Source: Euzebya tangerina (GTDB taxonomy: Bacteria; Actinomycetota; Nitriliruptoria; Euzebyales; Euzebyaceae). Taken from it: a DNA stretch of 64,000 bases. Positions 41,891-49,794 of the stretch are shown one piece after another. Every line of letters starts with the position of its first letter. Position 1 is the stretch's first letter. The stretch spans positions 744,001-808,000 of the forward strand of contig NZ_PPDK01000001.1 of assembly GCF_003074135.1 (NCBI RefSeq), written 5' to 3'. Both the position numbers and the translations under genes were made by a program. The notes beneath the pieces are model-generated. The model was given only the letters and a program-made list of their open reading frames with translations, was not told the DNA's origin and did no database searches.

Positions 41891-42802
41891 TCAGGATCGT
41901 AGGGTCAGGCGGTCGAAGACTTGGCCGTCCTGGTCCACGGCCCGAACCTGCATCCTGTCCTCAAAGACTGCGATGTCCAGGAAGTGCCGGGTCGAGGTTG
42001 CGGCGACGGAGAAATCAGCCAGGGCGGTCGGGCGGAGCTTGGCGCCGGCACCCGACACGATGTAGGTGGTGCCACTGATCGGGCGAAAGCGCTGATAGTC
42101 GTGGTCGTGACCCGACAGGACCAGATCGACGCCGAACCGGTCGAACAGCGGCGTGAAGGCAGCTCGGACGTCGATGCTGGAGCCGTGATGTCCGCCTGAG
42201 AACGGCGGATGATGCATCGTGGCGATGATCCAGGTGGCGTCTGACTCAGACAACGTCTGTTCAAGCCAGTCGAGCTGGTCAGCCGCGTATGGCCGGTTGG
42301 AGTCAAGTGAGATGACATCCACGACGCCGACTCGCGTCACGTACCAGCGGCCCGGCATGCCCAGCGCAGCTGCCTGCTCCTCACCGCGCGCGTCATCGTG
42401 GTTGCCAAGGACCGGCAGCAGCTGGGTGCCGCCGTCGAGGACGCCCGCAAAGGGGTCAAGGACCGCTTCCTCAACTTGGGACGGATCGCCCGATGGGTAG
42501 ACGTTGTCGCCCAGAAGCAGCAAGGCATCGAAGGGACGATCCGATTCGAGGGCATCCATGGCCGAAGCCGTTCGTCGCTCGTGGTGATCAGCGGTGCCGA
42601 CATCGCCTGCCGCTGCAAGTCGGACCAGTGGGCGTGCGTCTGCCGCAAACGGCTCCACCGGCTCTACTGCTGTAGGCGTCCACACGGCCGGTGGCCCACT
42701 AGAGAGTGCCGTTGACCAAACCGCGCCGGTGAGGAGCCCGAGTGCAGACAGCAGCACGATTCCCACACGCCAACGGCGGAACCGCGATCGGGGCGCCGTC
42801 AT
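41891..42802 (-). CDS. Secreted or membrane-anchored metallophosphoesterase
   Basis: 303 residues from ATG 42802, overlapping the DedA stop (ATGA). A hydrophobic segment near residues 15-35 anchors or exports it. The calcineurin-like metal motifs are complete: AAAGDVGTAD, LLLGDNVYPSG, LPVLGNHDDA, ATMHHPPFSG and VLSGHDHDYQRF, in the spacing of purple-acid-phosphatase-like enzymes (about 300 residues). It hydrolyses an unknown phosphoester outside the membrane. Confidence 0.87.
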   Translation of the reverse strand: MTAPRSRFRRWRVGIVLLSALGLLTGAVWSTALSSGPPAVWTPTAVEPVEPFAADARPLVRLAAAGDVGTADHHERRTASAMDALESDRPFDALLLLGDNVYPSGDPSQVEEAVLDPFAGVLDGGTQLLPVLGNHDDARGEEQAAALGMPGRWYVTRVGVVDVISLDSNRPYAADQLDWLEQTLSESDATWIIATMHHPPFSGGHHGSSIDVRAAFTPLFDRFGVDLVLSGHDHDYQRFRPISGTTYIVSGAGAKLRPTALADFSVAATSTRHFLDIAVFEDRMQVRAVDQDGQVFDRLTLRS

Positions 42803-43437
42803 GCCGATCTGCGAACTCGAGCACGAATCCGAGAGCCCACAAACCACACGACCATGCCGCCAAGACCGACGTAGACCACAGTGTTCAGCCAGGTACTGAC
42901 GGTCTCGGTTGCGCCGTAGGTCTCACCAAGCCAGAAGCCAGCGCCGATGAGCAGGGCATTCCACAGCAGCGATCCGAGCCCGGTCAAGACCACGAACGAT
43001 GCCAACGGCATTCTCTCTACCCCCGCGGGGATGGACACCAGGCTGCGCACGCCAGGAATCAACCGGCCGAAGAAGACGGCCGTGCGTTGCCACCTGCCAA
43101 AGACCCTGGTCGCAGTGTCGATGTCGGTTGCCGACATCAACGGCATCTTCTCGGCAGCCTCCCGTAGTCGGCCGACACCGATCCAGGCACCCAATCCGTA
43201 CAGCAACAGGGCACCGAGGACGCTGCCCACGGTTGCCCAGAGGAGTGTTGCGACCAGATTCAGACTGCCCGTGCCGCTGAGATAGCCGGCCGCGGGCAGC
43301 ACCACCTCACTGGGAATGGGCGGCACCACCGTTTCGGCGAAGATCACGACACCGACGCCAGCCGCGCCGAGCGAATCGATGAGCGAGGTCATCCAACCGG
43401 CCACGCCGGTCAGCTGTTGTGCGGCAAGTGGGATCAT
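42799..43437 (-). CDS. DedA family membrane protein (VTT domain)
   Basis: 212 residues from ATG 43437; an in-frame ATG 45 bases earlier is less likely. SNARE-associated/VTT fold: VVIFAETVVPPIPSEVVLPA (the E..PP.PSE motif with the membrane-embedded Glu), LYGLGAWIGVGRL, and FFGRLIPGVRSLVSIPAGV. DedA proteins take part in undecaprenyl-phosphate or phosphatidylethanolamine recycling. The stop overlaps the phosphoesterase start, suggesting a joint role in lipid-linked phosphate handling. Confidence 0.88.
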   Translation of the reverse strand: MIPLAAQQLTGVAGWMTSLIDSLGAAGVGVVIFAETVVPPIPSEVVLPAAGYLSGTGSLNLVATLLWATVGSVLGALLLYGLGAWIGVGRLREAAEKMPLMSATDIDTATRVFGRWQRTAVFFGRLIPGVRSLVSIPAGVERMPLASFVVLTGLGSLLWNALLIGAGFWLGETYGATETVSTWLNTVVYVGLGGMVVWFVGSRIRARVRRSA

Positions 43438-43484
43438 CGACGGACAGTCTCCTTGGGTCACCTGACAGTTCCCTGACATCACGC

Positions 43485-43517
43485 CAACCGCCCCGGTCGT
43501 GGTGACCGGGGCGGTTG
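43485..43517 (-). terminator. Strong hairpin terminator after the PepSY gene
   Basis: CAACCGCCCCGGTC-GTGGT-GACCGGGGCGGTTG, a 14-bp perfect stem with a 5-base loop, 17 bases beyond the stop of the minus-strand PepSY gene and about 48 bases before the DedA start. No long T-run, as is usual in actinobacteria. It separates the PepSY gene from the DedA operon. Confidence 0.7.
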
Positions 43518-43533
43518 CAACGCGAGGACTCGG

Positions 43534-44301
43534 CTAGTTGCCTGCGGCTTCACCAGCGGGCATGTCGGCTGGTTCGCCAGCGCTCTCAGTGCCCTCACGA
43601 CCGTCATCGTCATCGTCATCGTCGTCGTCGTCGACCTCCTGTGCGAGAACGTCGCCGGTGTTGGCGTCGATGATGACCTCGTGGACGGTGCCGGCTTCAT
43701 CGGTGACCTCGACCTCGTACACCACGGTGCCGTCCTCGTCTTCGAGCTCGGCCGGGGCGGCGGTGCCGGGGACCGCTGCGGTCGCGGCAGCCTCGGCGTC
43801 AGCAGCGCTCAGGCTGGCCTGTTCGGCAAGCGCAGCGTTCTCCGCTGCCTCATCGGCCTCGCTCTCCTCGCCCTCGTCATCGTCGGCGCCGTCGTCATCG
43901 TCGTCGACCTCCTGTGCGAGGACGTCGCCGGTGTTGGCGTCGATGATGACCTCGTGGACGGTGCCGGCGTCATCGGTGACCTCGACCTCGTAGGCCACGG
44001 TGCCGTCCTCGTCTTCGAGCTCGGCCGGGGCGGCGGTACCGGGGACCGCTGCGGTCGCGGCAGCCTCGGCGTCAGCAGCGCTCAGGCTGGCCTGTTCGGC
44101 AAGCGCAGCGTTCTCCGCTGCCTCATCGGCCTCGTTCTCGGGACTCTCGATCGCCTCAGCGGGAACCGACTCAGCTTGGATGGTTGTGTCAGCGGAGGCG
44201 TCGGGGCTCTGGGCCCCGGCGAATGCGGCCAGTCCGGTGACGGCGGCGAGTGAGGTCACCGCGCCGACACTGACGGCTGCGACCTTGTTCTTGATCTCCA
44301 T
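43534..44301 (-). CDS. Exported tandem PepSY-domain protein
   Basis: 255 residues from ATG 44301 (GGAG just upstream). A signal-peptide-like start KVAAVSVGAVTSLAAVTGLA with AFAGA cleavage region, an acidic linker, then two nearly identical units: ALAEQASLSAADAEAAATAA, GTAAPAELEDEDGTV, EVEVTD, TVHEVIIDANTGDVLAQEV and an Asp run. Each is a PepSY domain ending in the DAxTGxVL motif. The units repeat with a 91-residue (273-bp) period and differ by few residues, so the duplication is recent. PepSY proteins inhibit proteases or modulate sensors; the neighbouring kinase is a candidate target. Confidence 0.85.
   Translation of the reverse strand: MEIKNKVAAVSVGAVTSLAAVTGLAAFAGAQSPDASADTTIQAESVPAEAIESPENEADEAAENAALAEQASLSAADAEAAATAAVPGTAAPAELEDEDGTVAYEVEVTDDAGTVHEVIIDANTGDVLAQEVDDDDDGADDDEGEESEADEAAENAALAEQASLSAADAEAAATAAVPGTAAPAELEDEDGTVVYEVEVTDEAGTVHEVIIDANTGDVLAQEVDDDDDDDDDDGREGTESAGEPADMPAGEAAGN
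43631..44140. repeat. Two-copy internal tandem repeat, 273-bp period
   Basis: The DNA from about 43631 to 43860 recurs at about 43904 to 44140 almost unchanged (for example TCGACCTCCTGTGCGAG at 43631 and at 43904). It encodes the duplicated PepSY unit. Confidence 0.8.
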
Positions 44302-44415
44302 GGGAGGATCTCCTTGTCCGTTATGCCGGCCACGGTGGCCGGGTGATGGATCAAAGAGTGGGATCACAGGCTGACGGCCTCCTGACCGATCCTGACAAGG
44401 CTGTCAGGTAGCCGA

Positions 44416-45438
44416 TCACAACGGTGACTTGCGGAGTGCTTCGGGCATGAGCGCAAGACCGATCGGGATGGGTAGCCAGTGACTGACCAGCCGCCACCCC
44501 AGGACCGTTGCGGTGGCAGCGGCTGCGGGTGCCCCGGATGCGACGAACGCCCCCACCATGGCCGTCTCGACAACTCCCACACCGCCCGGTGTCAGCGGCA
44601 AGGCAGCGACGATCTGGGCGACGATGTAGGCCAGCAGCACCGCAGTCAGCGGCGTGCCCGTGCCGACCGTGAGCGCCAGGACCGCGACGACGGCGGCGTC
44701 GAGCAGCCAGTTCGCCGCCGCCCAGCAGGCCACGCGACTCAGGGTCCGGCGGTCCCGGATCAGTTCGAGGATGTTGCGCGCGCCTCTGGTGGCACCGTCG
44801 GCCAGCGAGTCAGGATCCAACCGGTTGCGCAGCGGCCCTCTCGCCACGGCTGTGACCAGTCGGCGGACCCGCCTGCCCAAGGCCTCGGGATCCTGCAGAC
44901 CTATCGGGACGACGACAGCGATCGCGATCACGCCGACGGCTGCCACGACCGCTGAGACACCGATGCTGCCAAGGTGGCCGCTGAACAGCCCGAGCAGCGC
45001 GGCTATTGGCAGCATCAAGGCCAACACGACCGAGGAGAGCAGCCCTGTCGCCCACATCGCCGTTCCGGTGACCACCGGGTCCAAGCCCCGGTTGCGGAAG
45101 CTGGCCACCACGAGGGCGAAGGCGGCACCTGTGCCTCCGGGCAGTGCTCGGCCGATGGCGTACCCCATGACCGTGGATCGCTGGACGACCGATTCTGGAA
45201 CGGCCTGGCCACCAGTAGTGATGAGAATGTGCAGCATGTGGCCATAGGCGAACAGAGCTAAGCCCTCCAAACCGCCCAGCAGCGGCGCCAGCCACCATGA
45301 GGCCTGGGCGATGGCGATGCCGGTCTCGCGGAGGCCCGCCAGTTGTGGCAACACCAGGTAGACGGCCAATCCCATGCTGCTCATGATGAGCAGGGACCGT
45401 CCCAGTCTGCGTGCGACCGACCGTTCGGGCTGGGCCAT
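44416..45438 (-). CDS. Flippase-like LPG-synthase TM-domain protein (UPF0104/YbhN)
   Basis: 340 residues, about eight membrane segments. The conserved blocks of the lysylphosphatidylglycerol synthase transmembrane family are present: GYAIGRALPGGTGAAFALV near residue 95 and LPLTPGGVGVVETAMVGAFV near residue 275. The catalytic LPG-synthase half is absent, so this is the flippase-only type found in prenylglycan pathways. Start overlaps the DedA-PAP2 stop by one base. Confidence 0.85.
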   Translation of the reverse strand: MAQPERSVARRLGRSLLIMSSMGLAVYLVLPQLAGLRETGIAIAQASWWLAPLLGGLEGLALFAYGHMLHILITTGGQAVPESVVQRSTVMGYAIGRALPGGTGAAFALVVASFRNRGLDPVVTGTAMWATGLLSSVVLALMLPIAALLGLFSGHLGSIGVSAVVAAVGVIAIAVVVPIGLQDPEALGRRVRRLVTAVARGPLRNRLDPDSLADGATRGARNILELIRDRRTLSRVACWAAANWLLDAAVVAVLALTVGTGTPLTAVLLAYIVAQIVAALPLTPGGVGVVETAMVGAFVASGAPAAAATATVLGWRLVSHWLPIPIGLALMPEALRKSPL

Positions 45439-46784
45439 CAGGGCGGCGCGGGATCCGGCACGACGCCTGGCGAGGGGGCGATGCTTCGGGCAGTGAACTC
45501 GACACCCGCTGCGATCAGCGTGCCGACCCCGAATCCCGCAACGACACCCGACAGCGACACGTCAGCTGAAACCAGATCGGCCAGCGCGACCGCCAACGAC
45601 GTGGCCGTACCGGCTCCGGCCAGGCGAATGGAGAGACGGAGGTCTGCCTGCCCGACCGCGGCAACCGTGGCGACGACAGCCGCCATCACCCAGGCAACAC
45701 TCAGGGACGGAAAGCTCGTACCCGACAGCGTCGTGGGCAGGGCAGTACTGAGCAGCGTCGCGACCAGGCCGGCCAGGGCCGCGGCAACCGCGGGACGAAT
45801 CGCGGCGCCGCGGCCTACCCGCCACCAGGTGATCCCGACAACACTGGCAACGAACCAGATGCCGATCGGCGGACCGAACAGATCGGTGACCATCTCTGCG
45901 TACCTTGTTGCGGCTGCCGTGGTGTGATCCGCCACCCACGATGCAACTGGCCGGTCCAACAAGACCAACTCCTCCCTGGCCAACACGTCCTGGATCACAA
46001 ATCCCACGACCCAGCCACTCGCACCGACCAAGACTGCTGACATCGTCCAGCCAAGCCCTCGCGAGGCACCGGGGGTCACGCGGTTCGCAGCGATGGCCAT
46101 CGGGCGACTGAACGTCGACCTGACCCACCGAACCGCCGGGGTACCGGCCAGCGCATCCAGCCGCTGCCGGACCCGGTCGGTCCTGGCCAACAGACGTCGT
46201 GTCACCGCACGGACCAGGAAGAACACCACGATGAGCACCAGCAACAACAGCGAGGCCCGTCCCGCAACCCGCTCCACCACACGCCATGACGCCCCGGCCA
46301 GATACCCCACCAACACAAAGGTCGTCGCCCACGCCACCCCACCAACCACATTGAACACCAGGAACCGGCCGTAGGGCATCTTGCTCATCCCAGCAAGACC
46401 CGGCACCAACGCGCGCAGCAGCGACGTCCAGCGACCAACGAAGACCGCCCGGCCACCACGCTCCCTCAGGTAGGCGCTCGCCGCGATGACCTTCTCGCCA
46501 TACCGGCGCTGGAACGGCTCCCAAGCCACGATCCGCGGCCCGAAGTGGCGCCCCATCTCATAGCCCACCGAGTCCCCCGCAATGGCCGCGACAGATGCCA
46601 CAGCGATCATCACCGGCAAGGACGCGTTCCCCTGCGCAACGACGACACCGCCGAGGATTACGGCCAGCTCGCCAGGCAGGACCAGACCGATGAAGGCAGC
46701 CGCCTCCCCAAAGGCCAGCAATCCGACGGCCACGTAGGCAGCCGTCCCCGACATCCCCAGAATGGCATCAACGATTCCGGACAT
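45438..46784 (-). CDS. DedA - PAP2-like fusion membrane protein
   Basis: 448 residues from ATG 46784; upstream in-frame extension lacks coding character. Residues 1-210 are a DedA/VTT domain (AAAFIGLVLPGELAVILGGV, GYEMGRHFGPRI, VFVGRWTSLLRALVPGLAGM). After a basic linker (about 215-245), residues 250-440 form a PAP2-like set of helices with DRPVASWVADHTT and SGTSFPSLSVAWV, where the catalytic PSGH has become PSLS; the phosphatase is therefore probably inactive. Such fusions occur in lipid carrier recycling. Operon with the flippase-like gene. Confidence 0.82.
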   Translation of the reverse strand: MSGIVDAILGMSGTAAYVAVGLLAFGEAAAFIGLVLPGELAVILGGVVVAQGNASLPVMIAVASVAAIAGDSVGYEMGRHFGPRIVAWEPFQRRYGEKVIAASAYLRERGGRAVFVGRWTSLLRALVPGLAGMSKMPYGRFLVFNVVGGVAWATTFVLVGYLAGASWRVVERVAGRASLLLLVLIVVFFLVRAVTRRLLARTDRVRQRLDALAGTPAVRWVRSTFSRPMAIAANRVTPGASRGLGWTMSAVLVGASGWVVGFVIQDVLAREELVLLDRPVASWVADHTTAAATRYAEMVTDLFGPPIGIWFVASVVGITWWRVGRGAAIRPAVAAALAGLVATLLSTALPTTLSGTSFPSLSVAWVMAAVVATVAAVGQADLRLSIRLAGAGTATSLAVALADLVSADVSLSGVVAGFGVGTLIAAGVEFTARSIAPSPGVVPDPAPP

Positions 46785-46947
46785 GGGCCTTCTGGCACTC
46801 CATACAGGGCTGTTGATGCATGCGTGAACTCTCGCCAGAGGACCTGACAGGACGCTGACATCGCGCCCCAACGCACTCGTGTCGGTGCCCGTACAGTTCT
46901 GCACCTGGTGAGACTGATGTGACAGTCCGACCGAAGGGAGATCCCAG

Positions 46948-47910
46948 ATGAGCGGCCAAGGTGTGACAGCTGTTGTGGCCGCCTACAACGAGGCATCCCG
47001 CATCGGGACGGTCCTGGACGTCCTCACCGGATACGACGGCTTCACCGAGGTCGTCGTGGTCGACGACGGATCGACTGACGACACCGCCAGCGTCGCGGCA
47101 GCGCACGGTGCAACCTGCCTGACCGTGACCCCAAACCGTGGCAAAGGGCATGCCATGGACGTTGGCGTCCAGCACGCCCCGACCGACGTCATCTTCTTCG
47201 CCGACGCCGACATCATCGGCTTGACACACGAGATGATCACCGCCACCACGCAGCCGGTCATGGATGGAACCTGCGACATGTTCATCCTCATGCGCAACCA
47301 CAAGATCTTCCTTCTCCGGGCCGTTCTCAGCTTCATCCCACTCCTGGGCGGCGAACGCGCCGTAACCAAACGCCTGTGGAACGACGTTCCAGAACGCTTC
47401 AAAGACCGGTTCCGCATCGAAGCAGGCCTCAACTTCTACGCCATCCACTACGGGCACGGATTGCAGTACCGCGTGTTCCCCGGGGTCACCCAGACCGTCA
47501 AAGAGCTCAAATTCGGGATCCGCGAAGGCCTGCGACGTCGCCTGGCCATGTCCACCGAGGTCGCAGCGGCCGTCTGGGACCTCCAACACAACGAGCTACC
47601 ACCAACACGGATCTCCCACCGACGTGCCGCCATGCAGATCGTGCTTTCCACCGTGGGCATGCTCATCGGTGTTCTCGTTGTTTCAAGCGCGATAGCGGAA
47701 CCCGTGCCGTTCTTCCAAACCGTGTTCGCGGGCGAACTGCAGGAAGATCCGGGCGCTGCACTTCCCAGCGCCATCCTGGGCATCGCCGCAACGCTTGGCG
47801 GCGGAGCCCTGCTGAGCATCGGCGTCGCCATCGCCACGCTCAACCTCGCCGTGTTCGTTGCAGGACTGGTCCGCATCGTCGCCGCAGGCCAAGCACGTCT
47901 CAGGGGTTGA
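46948..47910 (+). CDS. Family 2 glycosyltransferase with C-terminal membrane segments
   Basis: 320 residues. GT-A fold: VTAVVAAYNEASRIGTVLDV, VVVVDDGSTDDTASVAA, NRGKGHAMDVGV and FFADADIIG (metal-binding DAD in place of DxD). Two hydrophobic segments (about 228-250 and 285-315) anchor the C-terminus, as in dolichol/undecaprenyl-phosphate sugar transferases. Divergent from the DedA-PAP2 gene, so the group may build or modify an envelope glycan. Confidence 0.85.
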   Translation: MSGQGVTAVVAAYNEASRIGTVLDVLTGYDGFTEVVVVDDGSTDDTASVAAAHGATCLTVTPNRGKGHAMDVGVQHAPTDVIFFADADIIGLTHEMITATTQPVMDGTCDMFILMRNHKIFLLRAVLSFIPLLGGERAVTKRLWNDVPERFKDRFRIEAGLNFYAIHYGHGLQYRVFPGVTQTVKELKFGIREGLRRRLAMSTEVAAAVWDLQHNELPPTRISHRRAAMQIVLSTVGMLIGVLVVSSAIAEPVPFFQTVFAGELQEDPGAALPSAILGIAATLGGGALLSIGVAIATLNLAVFVAGLVRIVAAGQARLRG

Positions 47911-47942
47911 CGCCTGCTCACTCAACCTATCTTGGAGCCAAC

Positions 47943-48359
47943 TTGACGACGCCCGCATCGATGGTTGTGATCGGTGCTCTCGTCATCGTGATGACGTGGG
48001 TGGCGCTGATGGTGCTTGCTGCCCGCCTCCCCGAGGGTGCCCTGCGGGAGTTGGCAGGATTTCTGCCCGACTGTGTGACCACGGTTCGGCGCCTTCGGAA
48101 GAATCCTCTCGTGCCTCGCCGTGCCAAGGTTGCGCTCGCACTTGCCGGCCTCTGGGTGATCTCCCCCGTCGACCTGATCCCCGAGTTCCTGCCGATCATC
48201 GGACCGCTGGATGACATCGTGATAATTGCGCTTTCGTTTCGCTACGCCGCCAAACAGGTCCCACGGGACACCGTCCTCCAGGCATGGCCAGGCAATCCAG
48301 ACACGATCAACCGGCTTCTCGGTCAAGCAGCCACCCCCGATCCGCCCTCTGCCAACTGA
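47943..48359 (+). CDS. DUF1232 (YkvA-like) membrane protein
   Basis: 138 residues from TTG 47943, with GGAG seven bases upstream; an ATG at 47961 is a second choice. One membrane segment near the N-terminus (VVIGALVIVMTWVALMVLA), then DCVTTVRRLRKNPLVPRRAK and the DUF1232 core LWVISPVDLIPEFLPIIGPL, DDIVIIALSFRYA. Function not known. Confidence 0.82.
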   Translation: MTTPASMVVIGALVIVMTWVALMVLAARLPEGALRELAGFLPDCVTTVRRLRKNPLVPRRAKVALALAGLWVISPVDLIPEFLPIIGPLDDIVIIALSFRYAAKQVPRDTVLQAWPGNPDTINRLLGQAATPDPPSAN

Positions 48360-48383
48360 GCCCGCCAGATACGCTTCGCGGCC

Positions 48384-48760
48384 ATGACAACCAGTGGCCG
48401 TCCTCCGGCCAAGACCGCGCTGACTCTGGGCCCCCTCGGGGTCGTGTACGGCGATATCGGCACCAGTCCTCTCTATGCCTTCCGGGAGTCCTTGGAGGCC
48501 CGACCGAACGTGGTCCCGACGTCGGAGAACATCCGGGGTGCTGTCCCTGATCACGTGGTCGTTGATCATCGTGATATCGTTCAAGTACCTGGCCCTGGTG
48601 ATGCGTGCGAACGCCAATGGTGAGGGCAGCATTCTGGCCCTCACCTCGCTGCTCCCCAGGTCTGGGGACTATCACGGCACGGGCCGTCGCCGAGTGTTGA
48701 TCCTCATCGGCGTCTTCGGGACTGCCCTTGTTGTACGGCGACGGCATGATCCCACCGGCC
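48384..48760 (+). pseudogene. kup: Kup potassium transporter N-terminal remnant
   Basis: From ATG 48384: [20 protein letters not shown] and TSENIRG in one frame, [50 protein letters not shown] in a second, and LYGDGMIPPAGVS in a third: consecutive parts of a Kup K+ transporter. The first break (about 48540) equals one missing G in a G run; the second (about 48728) one extra base. The rest of kup, some 500 residues, is absent: the sequence passes into an unrelated gene at about 48760. Confidence 0.8.
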
Positions 48761-48761
48761 G

Positions 48762-49379
48762 GTGTGTCGAACCGCCCTTCGAGACACCTACGACTCGTGC
48801 TACCACTGCGCCGGCAAGTCCTCCTACAGCGTCCTCCCCATCACGATGTCGATCGAGCGGGGGATGGTTCACGATCACCTCAGCAGATACATGGACGGTT
48901 CATCCGACACAGTTCGCAACACAATGTCGATGCGTCTTGCGGCTCTCGTTCGGCTCTTCTTCAACCATCACGCTGACTGCGTCGGCGACTTTGACCGCGT
49001 GGTCGCAGTCCGATCGACTCGGCGGGCTGCACCTGCATCCTTGCTGCAGACGCTGCCAGAGTTTCGAGACTTCGACCTCGATGCCCTTCGAGCGACCGAG
49101 GAAGGCTTCGTCGCAGACTCACGCCTGGCGGGAAACCGAGTTCTTCTCATCGATGACACCTTCACGCGCGGAACATCGATGTTCACCGCGGCAGCAGCAA
49201 TCAAGCGCGCGGGTAGTGAAGTTTTCGGACGGGTTGCCATCGGCCGCCGCGTGAACCCTTCATTCGAGAACAGCAAGCCGATGTGCGAACGGCTGTCGTC
49301 CGTTCCGTTCGACATGTCTCGATGCTGTCGATGCGATGGCGTCGTCACCGAACCACCCCTCCGGGACTCGATGTTTTGA
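48762..49379 (+). CDS. ComF-like phosphoribosyltransferase with N- and C-terminal cysteine knots
   Basis: 205 residues from GTG 48762 (start uncertain because the join with the kup remnant lies here). N-terminal CYHC pair (residues about 14-17), a helical middle, PRTase substrate loop VLLIDDTFTRGTSMFTAAAA (PRPP-binding DDTxTRGT), and a C-terminal CERL...CCRC cysteine cluster. This layout resembles ComF/amidophosphoribosyltransferase-like proteins of mobile DNA rather than the biosynthetic enzymes. It may be 5'-truncated. Function not known. Confidence 0.65.
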   Translation: MCRTALRDTYDSCYHCAGKSSYSVLPITMSIERGMVHDHLSRYMDGSSDTVRNTMSMRLAALVRLFFNHHADCVGDFDRVVAVRSTRRAAPASLLQTLPEFRDFDLDALRATEEGFVADSRLAGNRVLLIDDTFTRGTSMFTAAAAIKRAGSEVFGRVAIGRRVNPSFENSKPMCERLSSVPFDMSRCCRCDGVVTEPPLRDSMF

Positions 49380-49506
49380 CGCTCCCAGCGCGACAGCGAT
49401 GAACGTGGCAGCGAGGCCGGCTGCCAGGCGCCCTTCGCGTTCCTAGAGCCGATTAACTTGGCGGTGCGTGGTCGCGCGGTCCGCCGGGTAGACGTCGTCG
49501 TACCCA

Positions 49507-49760
49507 GTGCGGATCGATTGGCCGAACGTCGAGGCCCTACGCCGTCGGTTGGAACTGACCACCGAAGACAGGGCGAAGGTGTCGCCCGCCATGGCCCTAC
49601 GGATAGAGGGTGCCAGCAAACTCGTTGACACAGCCAGGCCGCTCGCCTCGTCCAACCCAGCAGATCTGCCAATTCGAGGAGCGGAGACTTGTTGTGCCGT
49701 GGATGCATCTATGACTGCCGGACGCGGGTGTGCTGGAGCCTGTACGAGGATTCCTTCTGA
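49507..49760 (+). pseudogene. Small cysteine-rich protein, frameshifted
   Basis: One frame from GTG 49507 reads DWPNVEALRRRLELTTEDRA, KVSPAMALRIEGASKLVDTA and NPADLPIR. After a one-base shift near 49677 another frame continues SGDLLCRGCIYDCRTRVCWS to a stop at 49760. The four-cysteine C-terminus and helical N-terminus fit together as one small zinc-binding-type protein of about 84 residues. It stands before the M48 gene at the border of the conjugation locus. Confidence 0.45.
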
Positions 49761-49794
49761 AGGCGGGGACAGACCGGTCTCGCCCCCAGCGTCG

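Noticed and set aside
43610-43640. Microsatellite-like GTC run (and Asp codons) as a CRISPR or regulatory repeat
   Set aside because: It is coding: the Asp run after each PepSY unit; there is no spacer-repeat structure anywhere in the window.
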